Shown piece after piece: positions 43,716-52,133 of a DNA stretch of 64,000 bases. The stretch spans positions 434,001-498,000 of the forward strand of contig CAVVIH010000004.1 of the NCBI GenBank assembly GCA_963748295.1. Reading direction: 5' to 3'. The DNA comes from CAVVIH01 sp963748295 (lineage in GTDB: Bacteria > Acidobacteriota > Vicinamibacteria > Vicinamibacterales > 2-12-FULL-66-21). The position numbers and the translations under genes are program-made. The notes under the pieces were generated by a model, which was not told where the DNA came from, did not search any database, and saw only the letters and a program-made list of their open reading frames with translations. Each line of letters starts with the position of its first letter. Positions within the stretch are counted from its first letter, which is position 1.

Positions 43716-43803
43716 CTCTCAGCTATCAGCTCTCAGCTGTCAGCTCTCAGCTGTCAGCTCTCAGGTATCTGCTGATAGCTGACGGCTGACAGCTGACAGC
43801 TCT
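43712..43803. repeat. family F4 repeat hairpin between rpmF and plsX
   Basis: Left arm 'agctctcagctatcagctct' with two further copies, right arm 'gctgatagctgacggctgac' with 'agctgacagct'. About 90 bp, and it begins at the rpmF stop. It would fold into a stable hairpin inside the operon transcript. Confidence 0.78.
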
Positions 43804-43807
43804 AGCC

Positions 43808-44806
43808 ATGCGTATCGCCATCGACGCGATGGGCGGCGATCAGGCGCCCGCCAGCATCATTGCCGGGGCGCTGGTGGCTGCACGTCATCTCCAGTGCGGC
43901 CTGCTGCTCGTCGGCGCGCGCGGCATTCTCGAACACGAGCTTGCGAAACATCCCGGATCCGCATCCGTTGATATCGACTTCGTCGAGGCGGCGGAGCGGA
44001 TCGACATGGGGGAATCGGCGGCGGCGGCGCTGCGCCGGAAGCCGGGCGCGTCGATTCGGGCTGCGGCGGATGCGGTCAGGGACGGCCGCGCCGACGCGCT
44101 GTTCAGCGCCGGCCATACCGGCGCCACCGTCATCGCGGCGCACGCGGCGTTCGGGCGCATTCCCGGCATCGAGCGTCCCGCCCTGGCGACGATCATCCCG
44201 ACCCGTGATTCTCCGGCGGTGCTGCTGGACTCCGGCGCCAGCGTCGAATGCCGTCCGCACCATCTCGTGCAGTTCGCGGTGATGGGGTCGGCATATGCGC
44301 GCGTCGCGCTCGGCTGCGCCAATCCACGCGTCGGGCTGCTGTCGGTCGGCGCCGAAGAAAGCAAGGGGAACGAGCTGACCCGGGAAGCGCACCAGCTTCT
44401 CCGATCGGCGCCGGTTCGGTTCATCGGCAACGTCGAAGGCCCGGATGTATTTCGCGGCGAGGCGGACGTGATTGTCTGCGACGGATTCACCGGCAACGTG
44501 ACGCTGAAGATTGGTGAAGGACTGGTCGAAGCGGTCGACTCGCTGCTGCGCGCCGAGTTGTCGGCGACGTTCGGCACCCGGGTCGGTTACCTGCTCTCGC
44601 GGCAGGCGTATCGCCGCTTTCGCCGGCGCCTGGACTACTCGGAATACGGCGGCGCCCCTCTCGTCGGCCTCAACGGCCTCTGCATCGTCGGACACGGCCG
44701 GTCGTCGGTCAAAGCAGTGCGAAACGCGGTGGCGATGGCCGCGCGCTTCGCGGCCGAGGGACTGGTCGCGCGGCTCGCTCACGAAGTTTCGTTGACACCG
44801 TCATGA
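43808..44806 (+). CDS. plsX: phosphate acyltransferase PlsX
   Basis: 332 residues. PlsX converts acyl-ACP and phosphate into acyl-phosphate for phospholipid synthesis. MRIAIDAMGGDQAPASIIAGAL opens the protein. MGESAAAALRRKPGASIRAA near residue 75, SAGHTGATVIAAH near 100, LLDSGASVECRPHHLVQFAVMG near 140, GLLSVGAEESKGNELTREAH and VCDGFTGNVTLKIGEGL are diagnostic. Length is normal. It overlaps fabD by four bases. fabH, usually between plsX and fabD, is absent. Confidence 0.95.
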   Translation: MRIAIDAMGGDQAPASIIAGALVAARHLQCGLLLVGARGILEHELAKHPGSASVDIDFVEAAERIDMGESAAAALRRKPGASIRAAADAVRDGRADALFSAGHTGATVIAAHAAFGRIPGIERPALATIIPTRDSPAVLLDSGASVECRPHHLVQFAVMGSAYARVALGCANPRVGLLSVGAEESKGNELTREAHQLLRSAPVRFIGNVEGPDVFRGEADVIVCDGFTGNVTLKIGEGLVEAVDSLLRAELSATFGTRVGYLLSRQAYRRFRRRLDYSEYGGAPLVGLNGLCIVGHGRSSVKAVRNAVAMAARFAAEGLVARLAHEVSLTPS

Positions 44807-45738
44807 TTGCGTTCGTATTTCCCGGACAAGGCGCTCAGAAAGTCGGCATGGGCAAGGCCCTCGCGGACGCGTTTCCGGTCTGCCGCGAGACGTTCGAGGA
44901 GGCCGATGCCGCGCTTGGCGAGGCGCTGAGCACGCTGTGCTTCGCGGGCCCCGAAGATCGGCTGCAGCTGACCGAGAACACGCAGCCGGCCATCCTCGCC
45001 GTCAGCGTCGCCGCGTGCCGCCTGGCGGAATCGCGCGGCGTTCGCCCGGCGTTTGCCGCGGGCCACAGCCTTGGCGAGTACTCCGCACACGTTGCTGCCG
45101 GTACGTTATCCTTCGCGGATGCCTTGCGCACGGTGAGGCGTCGAGGGCAGTACATGCAGCAGGCGGTTCCGGTGGGCGAAGGCGCGATGTCGGCGATCCT
45201 CGGCCTCGATGCGGACGCGGTGGCCTCGGCATGCCGCGACGCGGCGGCCGAAACCGGCGGCCGCGTTGTGTCGCCGGCAAATATCAACGCGCCGGGACAG
45301 GTGGTGATTGCCGGCCACCACGACGCGGTGGCGCGGGCCGGCGCGCTGGCCAAAGAGAAAGGCGCGAAACGGGTCATCCCGCTCGCGGTGAGTGCCCCCT
45401 TCCACTGCGCCCTGATGAAACCGGCCGAGGAGCGTCTCGCGCCCGAGCTCCGCGCGCTGACGACGAACGACCCGTCGATCCCGGTGGTGGCAAACGTCGA
45501 CGCCGAGCCGAAACGCGATGCCCGCTCCGCGATCGAGGCGCTCATCCAGCAGGTGTCATCGCCGGTTCGCTGGAACGACGTCGTGCGGCGGCTGATTGCG
45601 GAGGGCGTGACGCGGTTCGTCGAACTGGGGCCGGGAACGGTGCTCGCGGGTCTGATCCGGAAGATCGACCGGAGCGTCACCGTCGTGAGCGTCGAAGATG
45701 CCGCGGGCGTGTCGGCGCTGACGGAACTCCATATATGA
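44803..45738 (+). CDS. fabD: malonyl-CoA:ACP transacylase FabD
   Basis: 311 residues. FabD loads malonyl groups onto ACP. FVFPGQGAQKVGMGKALADAFP opens the protein. The catalytic serine is in AAGHSLGEYSAHVAAG (GHSLGE, near residue 88-93), and the partner His in VSAPFHCALMKPAEERL near 201. QPAILAVSVAACRLAESRG and VVANVDAEPKRDARSA are family motifs. It overlaps plsX and fabG by four bases each, so translation is coupled through the fatty acid operon. Confidence 0.95.
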   Translation: MIAFVFPGQGAQKVGMGKALADAFPVCRETFEEADAALGEALSTLCFAGPEDRLQLTENTQPAILAVSVAACRLAESRGVRPAFAAGHSLGEYSAHVAAGTLSFADALRTVRRRGQYMQQAVPVGEGAMSAILGLDADAVASACRDAAAETGGRVVSPANINAPGQVVIAGHHDAVARAGALAKEKGAKRVIPLAVSAPFHCALMKPAEERLAPELRALTTNDPSIPVVANVDAEPKRDARSAIEALIQQVSSPVRWNDVVRRLIAEGVTRFVELGPGTVLAGLIRKIDRSVTVVSVEDAAGVSALTELHI

Positions 45739-46475
45739 TTGATCTTTCGGGCCGCGTCGCACTCGTCACCGGTGCGTCCCGCGGCATCGGACGCGCCATT
45801 GCGACTCGTCTGGCGTCGCAGGGGGCGAAGGTCGTGGCGGCCGCGCGCGGCGACAACGCGCGGGAGGCGGCGGACGCGATCGTCGCGGCCGGCGGCGCCG
45901 CCGAACCGCTGACGCTCGACGTGACCGAATCGGAGGCCATCGACGCGGCGGTCAGCGGCGTGCTCGAACGCCACGGCCGCGTCGACATCCTGGTGAACAA
46001 CGCCGGAATCACCCGCGATCAACTGATGCTGCGTCTCAAGCGCGGCGACTGGGACGCCGTGCTCGCAACGAATCTCACATCCGCGTTCACGCTCACGCAG
46101 GCCGTGCTGAAGCCGATGATCCGGCAGCGCGCCGGCCGCATCATCTGCATCAGCTCGGTGGTCGGCCAGAGCGGCAATGCCGGGCAGGCGAATTACGCCG
46201 CCTCGAAGGCGGGGCTGATCGGCTTCGCCAAGTCGGTGGCGCTCGAGGTCGCCTCGCGCAACATCACGGTGAACGTCGTCGCGCCGGGTATGATCGAGAC
46301 CGACATGACCCGCGCGATCGCCGACCAGGCCCGTGAGGAATGGGAGTCCAGGATCCCGCTGAAGCGTCTGGGTAGGCCAGACGACGTGGCGGCAGCCGTG
46401 TGTTTTCTCGCCTCGGACGAGGCGTCGTATATTACGGGGCAGGTACTCGCCGTCAACGGCGGCATGTATCTTTAA
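45735..46475 (+). CDS. fabG: 3-oxoacyl-ACP reductase FabG
   Basis: 246-residue short-chain dehydrogenase, normal length. It reduces 3-oxoacyl-ACP with NADPH. Cofactor motif TGASRGIGRAIA (residues about 12-23), NNAG near 89, catalytic Ser in SSVVGQSGNAGQ near 140 and YAASK (Tyr153 region), and the PGMIETDMT loop. The C-terminal ASYITGQVLAVNGGMYL is FabG-specific. It overlaps fabD by four bases and is followed by acpP after 16 bp. Confidence 0.95.
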   Translation: MIDLSGRVALVTGASRGIGRAIATRLASQGAKVVAAARGDNAREAADAIVAAGGAAEPLTLDVTESEAIDAAVSGVLERHGRVDILVNNAGITRDQLMLRLKRGDWDAVLATNLTSAFTLTQAVLKPMIRQRAGRIICISSVVGQSGNAGQANYAASKAGLIGFAKSVALEVASRNITVNVVAPGMIETDMTRAIADQAREEWESRIPLKRLGRPDDVAAAVCFLASDEASYITGQVLAVNGGMYL

Positions 46476-46491
46476 TCGGATGGAGGGCTGA

Positions 46492-46731
46492 ATGGCCGTC
46501 GCGGACAAAGTGAAGAGCATCATCGTGGAACAGCTGGGCGTCGACGAGGAGGAAGTGACCCCGGACGCGTCGTTCGTCGACGATCTGGGCGCCGACTCGC
46601 TGGACACCGTCGAACTGGTGATGGCCTTCGAGGAGGAGTTCGGCATCGAGATCCCTGACGAGGATGCCGAGAAGATCACCCGGGTGAAGGAAGCGATCGA
46701 GTACATCGAATCGCACAGCAAGAAAAAGTAG
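46492..46731 (+). CDS. acpP: acyl carrier protein
   Basis: 79-residue acidic four-helix carrier protein. The phosphopantetheine attachment serine is in GADSLDTVELVMAFEEEFG (Ser in DSL, about residue 38). VADKVKSIIVEQLGVDEEEV at the N-terminus and ITRVKEAIEYIESH at the C-terminus are typical. A ggaggg ribosome site precedes the ATG. It carries intermediates for FabD, FabG, FabF, the FabZ-LpxA fusion and PlsX, all encoded in this window. Confidence 0.96.
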   Translation: MAVADKVKSIIVEQLGVDEEEVTPDASFVDDLGADSLDTVELVMAFEEEFGIEIPDEDAEKITRVKEAIEYIESHSKKK

Positions 46732-46741
46732 GGGAGGCTCA

Positions 46742-47983
46742 TTGAGCAGGCGAGTCGTCGTGACGGGCGTCGGCCTCGTGTCGCCGCTCGGCATAGGGAC
46801 CGAGGCGAACTGGGAGGCGCTCTGCGGCGGGCACAGCGGGATCGGACCGATCACCCGGTTCGACGCCGCGGCCTACTCGGCGCGGATCGCGGGCGAGGTC
46901 AAGGGGTTCAATCCGCTCGCCTTCATCGACAAAAAAGATGTCAAGAAGATGGACATCTTCATCCAGTACGCCATCGCGGCGTCGCAGTTCGCGATGGACG
47001 ATGCCGGCTTGTCGGTGACCGAGGACATCGCGCCGCGCGTCGGGGTTTTCATCGCATCCGGCATCGGCGGGTTCAGCACCATCGAGCGCGAGCACAAGGC
47101 GCTGCTCGAGGGCGGCCCCCGGCGTATTTCTCCTTTCTTCATACCGGCGGCGATCATCAACCTCGCGGCGGGACAGGTGTCCATCCGCTTCAGCGCCAAA
47201 GGGCCCAACTCGGCGACTTGCACCGCCTGTTCTGCATCGGCGCACGCGATCGGCGATGCGCTCGAGATCATCCGGCGCAACGACGCGGACGTGATGATTG
47301 CCGGCGGCTCCGAAGCGGCCATCACGCCGATGGGGGTCGGCGGCTTCGCGGCAATGCGCGCGCTGTCGACGCGCAACGACGAGCCGCAGCGCGCCAGCCG
47401 GCCATTCGACCTCGAACGCGACGGCTTCATTATGGGTGAAGGGTCGGGCGTCGTGATTCTCGAGGAGCTCGAGTTCGCGCGCGAGCGCGGCGCCCCCATT
47501 TACGCGGAGCTGGTCGGCTACGGCATGTCGGCCGACGCCTTCCACATTACCGCGCCGTCCGAGGACGGGGACGGCGGGATGCGGGTCATGGCGGCGGCGC
47601 TGCGCGACGCCGGCATCACGCCCGACAAGATCGACTACATCAACGCGCACGGCACGTCGACGCCGTACAACGACAAGCTCGAGACGCTCGCCATCAAGCG
47701 GCTGTTCGGCGCGCACGCGCAGCAGCTCGCGATCTCGTCGACGAAGTCGATGACCGGCCACCTGCTTGGCGCCGCCGGCGGCCTCGAGGCCGGCATCACG
47801 GTGCTCGCGATCAAGCACCAGCTGATCCCGCCGACGATCAACTACGAGAACCCGGATCCGGAATGCGACCTCGACTACGTGCCCAACACCAAGCGCAGCG
47901 CGAAGATCGACTACGCGCTGTCGAACTCCTTCGGCTTCGGCGGCACCAACGGGGCGCTGCTGTTCAAGAAATATGAGGATTAG
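46742..47983 (+). CDS. fabF: 3-oxoacyl-ACP synthase II FabF
   Basis: 413 residues from TTG 46742, just after a gggaggc ribosome site. FabF elongates acyl-ACP with malonyl-ACP. VVVTGVGLVSPLG begins the thiolase fold. The catalytic Cys is in ATCTACSASAHAIGDA (near residue 163), with the two histidines in NAHGTSTPYND (near 303) and KSMTGHLLGAAGGLEA (near 340). The C-terminal NSFGFGGTNGALLF motif is intact. It ends the fatty acid operon. A long F4 repeat separates it from etfB. Confidence 0.95.
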   Translation: MSRRVVVTGVGLVSPLGIGTEANWEALCGGHSGIGPITRFDAAAYSARIAGEVKGFNPLAFIDKKDVKKMDIFIQYAIAASQFAMDDAGLSVTEDIAPRVGVFIASGIGGFSTIEREHKALLEGGPRRISPFFIPAAIINLAAGQVSIRFSAKGPNSATCTACSASAHAIGDALEIIRRNDADVMIAGGSEAAITPMGVGGFAAMRALSTRNDEPQRASRPFDLERDGFIMGEGSGVVILEELEFARERGAPIYAELVGYGMSADAFHITAPSEDGDGGMRVMAAALRDAGITPDKIDYINAHGTSTPYNDKLETLAIKRLFGAHAQQLAISSTKSMTGHLLGAAGGLEAGITVLAIKHQLIPPTINYENPDPECDLDYVPNTKRSAKIDYALSNSFGFGGTNGALLFKKYED

Positions 47984-48076
47984 CTGACAGCTCTCAGCTG
48001 TCAGCTGTCAGCTGAGGGCGCTGGATAGCTGAGAGCTGAGAGCTGAGAGCTGATAGCTGAGAGCTGATAGCTTCTG
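47984..48076. repeat. family F4 repeat hairpin between fabF and etfB
   Basis: Left arm 'cagctctcagctgtcagctg' plus 'tcagct', centre 'gagggcgctgga', right arm 'tagctgagagctgagagctg' continued through several copies to 48070. It begins directly after the fabF stop and ends just before the etfB ATG. Confidence 0.78.
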
Positions 48077-48079
48077 ACC

Positions 48080-48838
48080 ATGAAGATAGCCGTCTGCATC
48101 AAACAAGTCGTCACCCGCGAGTGGCAGCTGCGCGTCAACGAGGGTACGACCTGGATTCGCGACAGCGACGCCAGCTTCGAGCTGAACGAGCCCGATGCCT
48201 ACGCGCTCGAGGAAGCGCTGCGCCTGAAGGAAAAGCACGGCGGCGAAGTCGTGGTGTGCTCGGCCGGGCCCGCGCGCGCGTCGCAGGTCATCCGCGAGGC
48301 GCTGGCGAGGGGCGCCGATCGCGCGATCCACGTGGAGGCCGACGCGCTCGCGAGCGCGGACGCGTTTGCGGTGGCCGACGCGCTGGCGGCCGCCGTTCGC
48401 GACGAGAAATTCGATCTCGTCCTCACCGGCCTGCAGTCGGACGACCAGGGCTTCGGCCAGGTCGGCGTCGTGCTGGCCGAGAAACTCGGCATGCCGCACG
48501 CGACGATCATCATGGAAGTGCAGGCGTCAGAGTCGGGCCTTCGCGTGAAGCGCGAGCTCGAGGGCGGGTGGTTCCAGTGGGTGACGCTCCCGCTGCCCGC
48601 CGTGCTCACGATCCAGAGCGGCATCAATCAGCTTCGCTACGCCACACTCAAAGGCATCATGGCGGCCAAGAAGAAGGAGATCCGCAAGGTGGCGCCGGCG
48701 GCCGCTCAGGCGAACCAGCGCATCCTTCGCGTCTACTTCCCCGAAAAAGGCAAGAAGACGCACATGATTACCGGGTCGGCCGGTGATGCCGCGAAGGAGC
48801 TGGTGACACGGCTTCGCGACGATGCGAGGGTGCTGTAG
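48080..48838 (+). CDS. etfB: electron transfer flavoprotein beta subunit
   Basis: 252 residues. With EtfA it forms the FAD/AMP carrier that accepts electrons from acyl-CoA dehydrogenases. MKIAVCIKQVVTREWQLRVN, the NEPDAYALEEALRLKEKHGG segment near 36-55, VLTGLQSDDQGFGQVGVVLAEKLG near 115-138, and the ESGLRVKRELEGGW then LPLPAVLTIQSGINQLRYATLKGIM region are diagnostic. Two bases separate its stop from etfA. The acyl-CoA dehydrogenase at 5413 is a likely electron donor. Confidence 0.95.
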   Translation: MKIAVCIKQVVTREWQLRVNEGTTWIRDSDASFELNEPDAYALEEALRLKEKHGGEVVVCSAGPARASQVIREALARGADRAIHVEADALASADAFAVADALAAAVRDEKFDLVLTGLQSDDQGFGQVGVVLAEKLGMPHATIIMEVQASESGLRVKRELEGGWFQWVTLPLPAVLTIQSGINQLRYATLKGIMAAKKKEIRKVAPAAAQANQRILRVYFPEKGKKTHMITGSAGDAAKELVTRLRDDARVL

Positions 48839-48840
48839 CC

Positions 48841-49800
48841 ATGATTCTGGTGATCGCAGAACAGCGTGACGGAAAGCTGAATCGCGCGTCGTGGGAAACG
48901 ATTGCCGCCGCGCAGCAGGCGGGCGGACCGGTGAAGATCGCCGTCGTCGGCAAGAGTGTGGACGCGGTGGCGGGAGAGCTTGCCGCCGCCGACGCCGCCG
49001 AGATCGTGCAGGCCGATCACGACGCGCTGGGCGGCTACACCGCGGACGGCTACGTGCTCGCGGCAGCGGCGCTCATCGAGCAGGAGAAGCCGTCGCTGGT
49101 GTTCCTGCCGCACACCTACCAGACGAGGGACTACGCGCCGGCGCTGGCCGCCCGTCTGGGACGCGCTCTGATCACCGACGTCACCGCCGTTCGCCAGCAG
49201 GACGGCGCGCTCGTTTACACGCGCCCCGTGTTTCAGGGGAAGCTGAATGCCGACGTCGCGCCCGCCGGTCCCGCGCCGCACATCGTGACGTTCCAGATCG
49301 GCGCGTATCGCGCGGACGCCGCCAAGCGTGGAGCGAGCGCCGCGCCGGTGCGCAAGGCGAGCGTCGACGTCGACGCGAGCAAGATCAGGCAGCGCCCGGA
49401 ACCGCCCTTCAAGGAAGCCAAGCAGGCGGTTGACCTCTCGCAGGCCGAGCGGATTGTGGCGGTTGGCCGCGGAATCAAGGGGCAGGAGAACCTGAAGCTC
49501 GCCGAACAGCTGGCGCAGGCGATGGGCGCGGAGATCGCCGCGTCGCGGCCGATTTGCGACTCCGGGTGGCTGCCGATGGATCGCCAGATCGGGAGCTCCG
49601 GTCAGACCGTCGCGCCGAAGCTCTATGTGGCGCTCGGCATCTCGGGCGCGATCCAGCATCTCGTCGGCATGAAGGGATCGCGGACCATCGTCGCGATCAA
49701 CAAGGACGCCGAGGCGCCGATCTTCGAGATTGCCGACTACGGCATCGTCGGGGACCTCTTCGAGATCGTCCCGGCCATGGTCGCGGAGCTGAACAAATAA
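48841..49800 (+). CDS. etfA: electron transfer flavoprotein alpha subunit
   Basis: 319 residues. Domain I at the N-terminus (ILVIAEQRDGKLNRASWETI) is followed by the FAD domain with RIVAVGRGIKGQENLKLAEQLAQAMG-like sequence near 212-237 and VAPKLYVALGISGAIQHLVGM near 257-277. IVAINKDAEAPIFEIADYGIVGDL completes the FAD site. It is paired with etfB and followed eight bases later by ETF:quinone oxidoreductase. Confidence 0.95.
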   Translation: MILVIAEQRDGKLNRASWETIAAAQQAGGPVKIAVVGKSVDAVAGELAAADAAEIVQADHDALGGYTADGYVLAAAALIEQEKPSLVFLPHTYQTRDYAPALAARLGRALITDVTAVRQQDGALVYTRPVFQGKLNADVAPAGPAPHIVTFQIGAYRADAAKRGASAAPVRKASVDVDASKIRQRPEPPFKEAKQAVDLSQAERIVAVGRGIKGQENLKLAEQLAQAMGAEIAASRPICDSGWLPMDRQIGSSGQTVAPKLYVALGISGAIQHLVGMKGSRTIVAINKDAEAPIFEIADYGIVGDLFEIVPAMVAELNK

Positions 49801-49807
49801 CGCGGAC

Positions 49808-51472
49808 ATGGAGCGCGAGACCCTCGAGGTCGACATCCTGATCGTCGGCGGCGGACCGGCAGGCATGTCGGCGGCGCTGCGCCTGGCGCAGCTGCAGAAA
49901 GAGTCCGGCGGCGAGCCGCTCGCGATCGCGGTGCTCGAGAAGGCGAGGGAGGCCGGCGCGCACATGCTCTCGGGCGCCGTGCTGGACCCCTCGGCGCTGC
50001 ATGCGCTCGTCCCCGACTTCAAGGAAAAGGGGGCTCCGCTCGCGACCGAAGTGCACCACGATTCGGTGTACTACCTGACGCGCAGCTCGAAGCTCCGGTT
50101 TCCGATCACGCCGCCGCCGCTCCAGAATCACGGCAACTACATCATCTCGCTGAACCGGTTCGTGAAGTGGCTGTCCGGCCTGGTCGAAGCCGAAGGCATC
50201 GACGTGTTCACGGGCTTTCCCGCCACGGAAGTGCTCTACGAGAACGGCGCCGTCGCCGGCGTGCGAACGGGCGACCGCGGCATTGGCAAGCATGGCGAGA
50301 CGAAGCCGAACTTCGAACCCGGCGTGGATATCCGCGCCAAGGTCACGATTCTCGCCGACGGAGTGCGCGGCAACCTGACGAAGGCATTGGTGCGGCGGCT
50401 CGCGCTCGACGCGGAGCGCGCTCCGCAGTTGTACGCGATCGGCATCAAGGAGTTGTGGGAGGTCCCCGAGGGGCGCATTGCTCCCGGGAGCGTGATACAC
50501 ACGATGGGGTATCCGCTCCGGATGGAAGAGTTCGGCGGCGGGTTCCTGTATGCGATGCCGAATGGCGTATTGTCCGTCGGTTTCGTCACCGGGCTCGATT
50601 ACAAGGACCCGATGTTCGATCCGCACGTGCGGTTCCAGCACTACAAGCGGCACCCGCTGATCTCGGAGCTGCTGGCCGGCGGCCAGATGGTTCGCTACGG
50701 CGCGAAAGCGATTCCCGAGGGTGGCTGGTATACGATTCCGCGCGTGCACGCGGACGGTGTGCTGATCGCGGGCGACGCCGGCGGGTTTCTGAACTCGCTG
50801 CGATTCAAGGGCATCCATCTGGCGATGCGGACCGGCATGCTTGCCGCCGAGACGGCGTTCGCGGCGGTCCGCGCCAACGACGTGTCCGCCTCGAAGCTCA
50901 AGAGCTACTCGGATGCGATCGAATCCGGCGACGTCCGCAAAGAGCTGTATCCGGTGCGGAACGTCCACCAGTCCTTCACCTACGGGCTGATTCCGGGCGT
51001 CATGTACTCGGGCTTCTCGCTGGTCACTGGCGGCTGGTGGGTTCGCGATCCGATGCCGGCGCACGCGGGCTACGCGCGGATGTCGACGATCGCGGACTAC
51101 TACAAGGACGGCCGGCCGGATCCCGATGCGACGATGAATCCAGCCCGCATCGATCGCCAGCTCACGTTCGACCGCCTGACCAACGTCCACTTCTCGGGCA
51201 CTCGGCATCCCGAGGATCAGCCGTCACACCTGATCGTCCACGACGCGGACATCTGCCGCACGCGATGCCGCGAAGAGTACGGCAACCCGTGCACCCGCTT
51301 CTGTCCGGCGAACGTCTACGAGATGGTCGACGCGGGCGACGGCACGAAGCGCCTGCAGATCAACCCGTCGAACTGCGTGCACTGCAAGACCTGCGACATC
51401 ATGGATCCCTACCAGGTGATCGACTGGGTGCCGCCGGAAGGGGGCGGAGGGCCGCAGTACGAAGGCATGTGA
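49808..51472 (+). CDS. electron transfer flavoprotein-ubiquinone (menaquinone) oxidoreductase
   Basis: 554 residues. ETF:QO moves electrons from ETF to the membrane quinone pool, here presumably menaquinone made by the cluster at 29703-37922. FAD motif DILIVGGGPAGMSAALRLAQ (residues about 8-27), ANGGFLN-like GDAGGFLNSLRFKGIHLAM near 321, and the GFVTGLDYKDPMFDPHVRFQ membrane-loop region are family marks. The C-terminal 4Fe-4S cluster cysteines are in CRTRCREEYGNPCTRFCPAN and NCVHCKTCDIMDP. The three-gene etfB-etfA-ETF:QO block makes a complete electron route from beta-oxidation. Confidence 0.93.
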   Translation: MERETLEVDILIVGGGPAGMSAALRLAQLQKESGGEPLAIAVLEKAREAGAHMLSGAVLDPSALHALVPDFKEKGAPLATEVHHDSVYYLTRSSKLRFPITPPPLQNHGNYIISLNRFVKWLSGLVEAEGIDVFTGFPATEVLYENGAVAGVRTGDRGIGKHGETKPNFEPGVDIRAKVTILADGVRGNLTKALVRRLALDAERAPQLYAIGIKELWEVPEGRIAPGSVIHTMGYPLRMEEFGGGFLYAMPNGVLSVGFVTGLDYKDPMFDPHVRFQHYKRHPLISELLAGGQMVRYGAKAIPEGGWYTIPRVHADGVLIAGDAGGFLNSLRFKGIHLAMRTGMLAAETAFAAVRANDVSASKLKSYSDAIESGDVRKELYPVRNVHQSFTYGLIPGVMYSGFSLVTGGWWVRDPMPAHAGYARMSTIADYYKDGRPDPDATMNPARIDRQLTFDRLTNVHFSGTRHPEDQPSHLIVHDADICRTRCREEYGNPCTRFCPANVYEMVDAGDGTKRLQINPSNCVHCKTCDIMDPYQVIDWVPPEGGGGPQYEGM

Positions 51473-51473
51473 G

Positions 51474-52133
51474 TTGACGCGAGGCCAGCGCGCCAAGGCG
51501 GCCGTCATCGCGGCGGTGGCGTCGCCGGCGATCGGCCTGTTGTGCCGGACGCTGAAGTGGCGGATCGACGGCGACCGGCACTTCGACGAGATCAGGCGCG
51601 CCGGCCGCCAGCCGATCCTCGCGGTCTGGCACGGGCGGATCCTCCCCGGCCTCTTCTACCTGCGACACCGCGGCATCGTCGTCATCACCAGCCAGAACTT
51701 CGACGGCGAATGGATCGCGCGGATCCTGACGCGATACGGCTTCGGCACCGCACGGGGGTCCACGTCCAGGGGCGGGGCCCGTGCGCTCGTGCAGCTGCGT
51801 CGCGACTTGTCGGATGGTCGGCCTGTCGCGTTCACGGTCGACGGCCCCCGCGGGCCCGCGCGCGTCGCGCAGCCTGGCGCGGTCTGGCTCGCCGGCGCGA
51901 CGGGCAACCCGATTCTGCCGTTCCACATCGAGAGCGATCGCTACTGGACGCTGGGGAGCTGGGACCGCACGCAGATACCGAAGCCGTTCAGCCGCGTTGC
52001 CATCGCGTTCGGTCCGCCGCTCGCGGTCGCGACGAACGAGCCGGCCGAGATCGACCGCATGCGCGTCGAGCTGGAGACGACGCTGCGCGCTCTCGAAGAT
52101 CGCACCAAGGCGATGCTCCGGAACCCGCGATGA
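51474..52133 (+). CDS. DUF374 lysophospholipid/lipid A-type acyltransferase
   Basis: 219 residues from TTG 51474. The LPLAT-like fold shows AVWHGRILPGLFYLRHRGIV (H-x4-D-like His motif region, near residue 49), TSQNFDGEWIARILTRYGFG near 73, GTARGSTSRGGARALVQLRR near 92, and FTVDGPRGPARVAQPGAVWL near 118. These are the DUF374 signatures, a group related to KDO/lipid A acyltransferases. It may acylate lipid A or a phospholipid at the inner membrane. The stop overlaps the next ATG. Substrate is inferred. Confidence 0.82.
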   Translation: MTRGQRAKAAVIAAVASPAIGLLCRTLKWRIDGDRHFDEIRRAGRQPILAVWHGRILPGLFYLRHRGIVVITSQNFDGEWIARILTRYGFGTARGSTSRGGARALVQLRRDLSDGRPVAFTVDGPRGPARVAQPGAVWLAGATGNPILPFHIESDRYWTLGSWDRTQIPKPFSRVAIAFGPPLAVATNEPAEIDRMRVELETTLRALEDRTKAMLRNPR

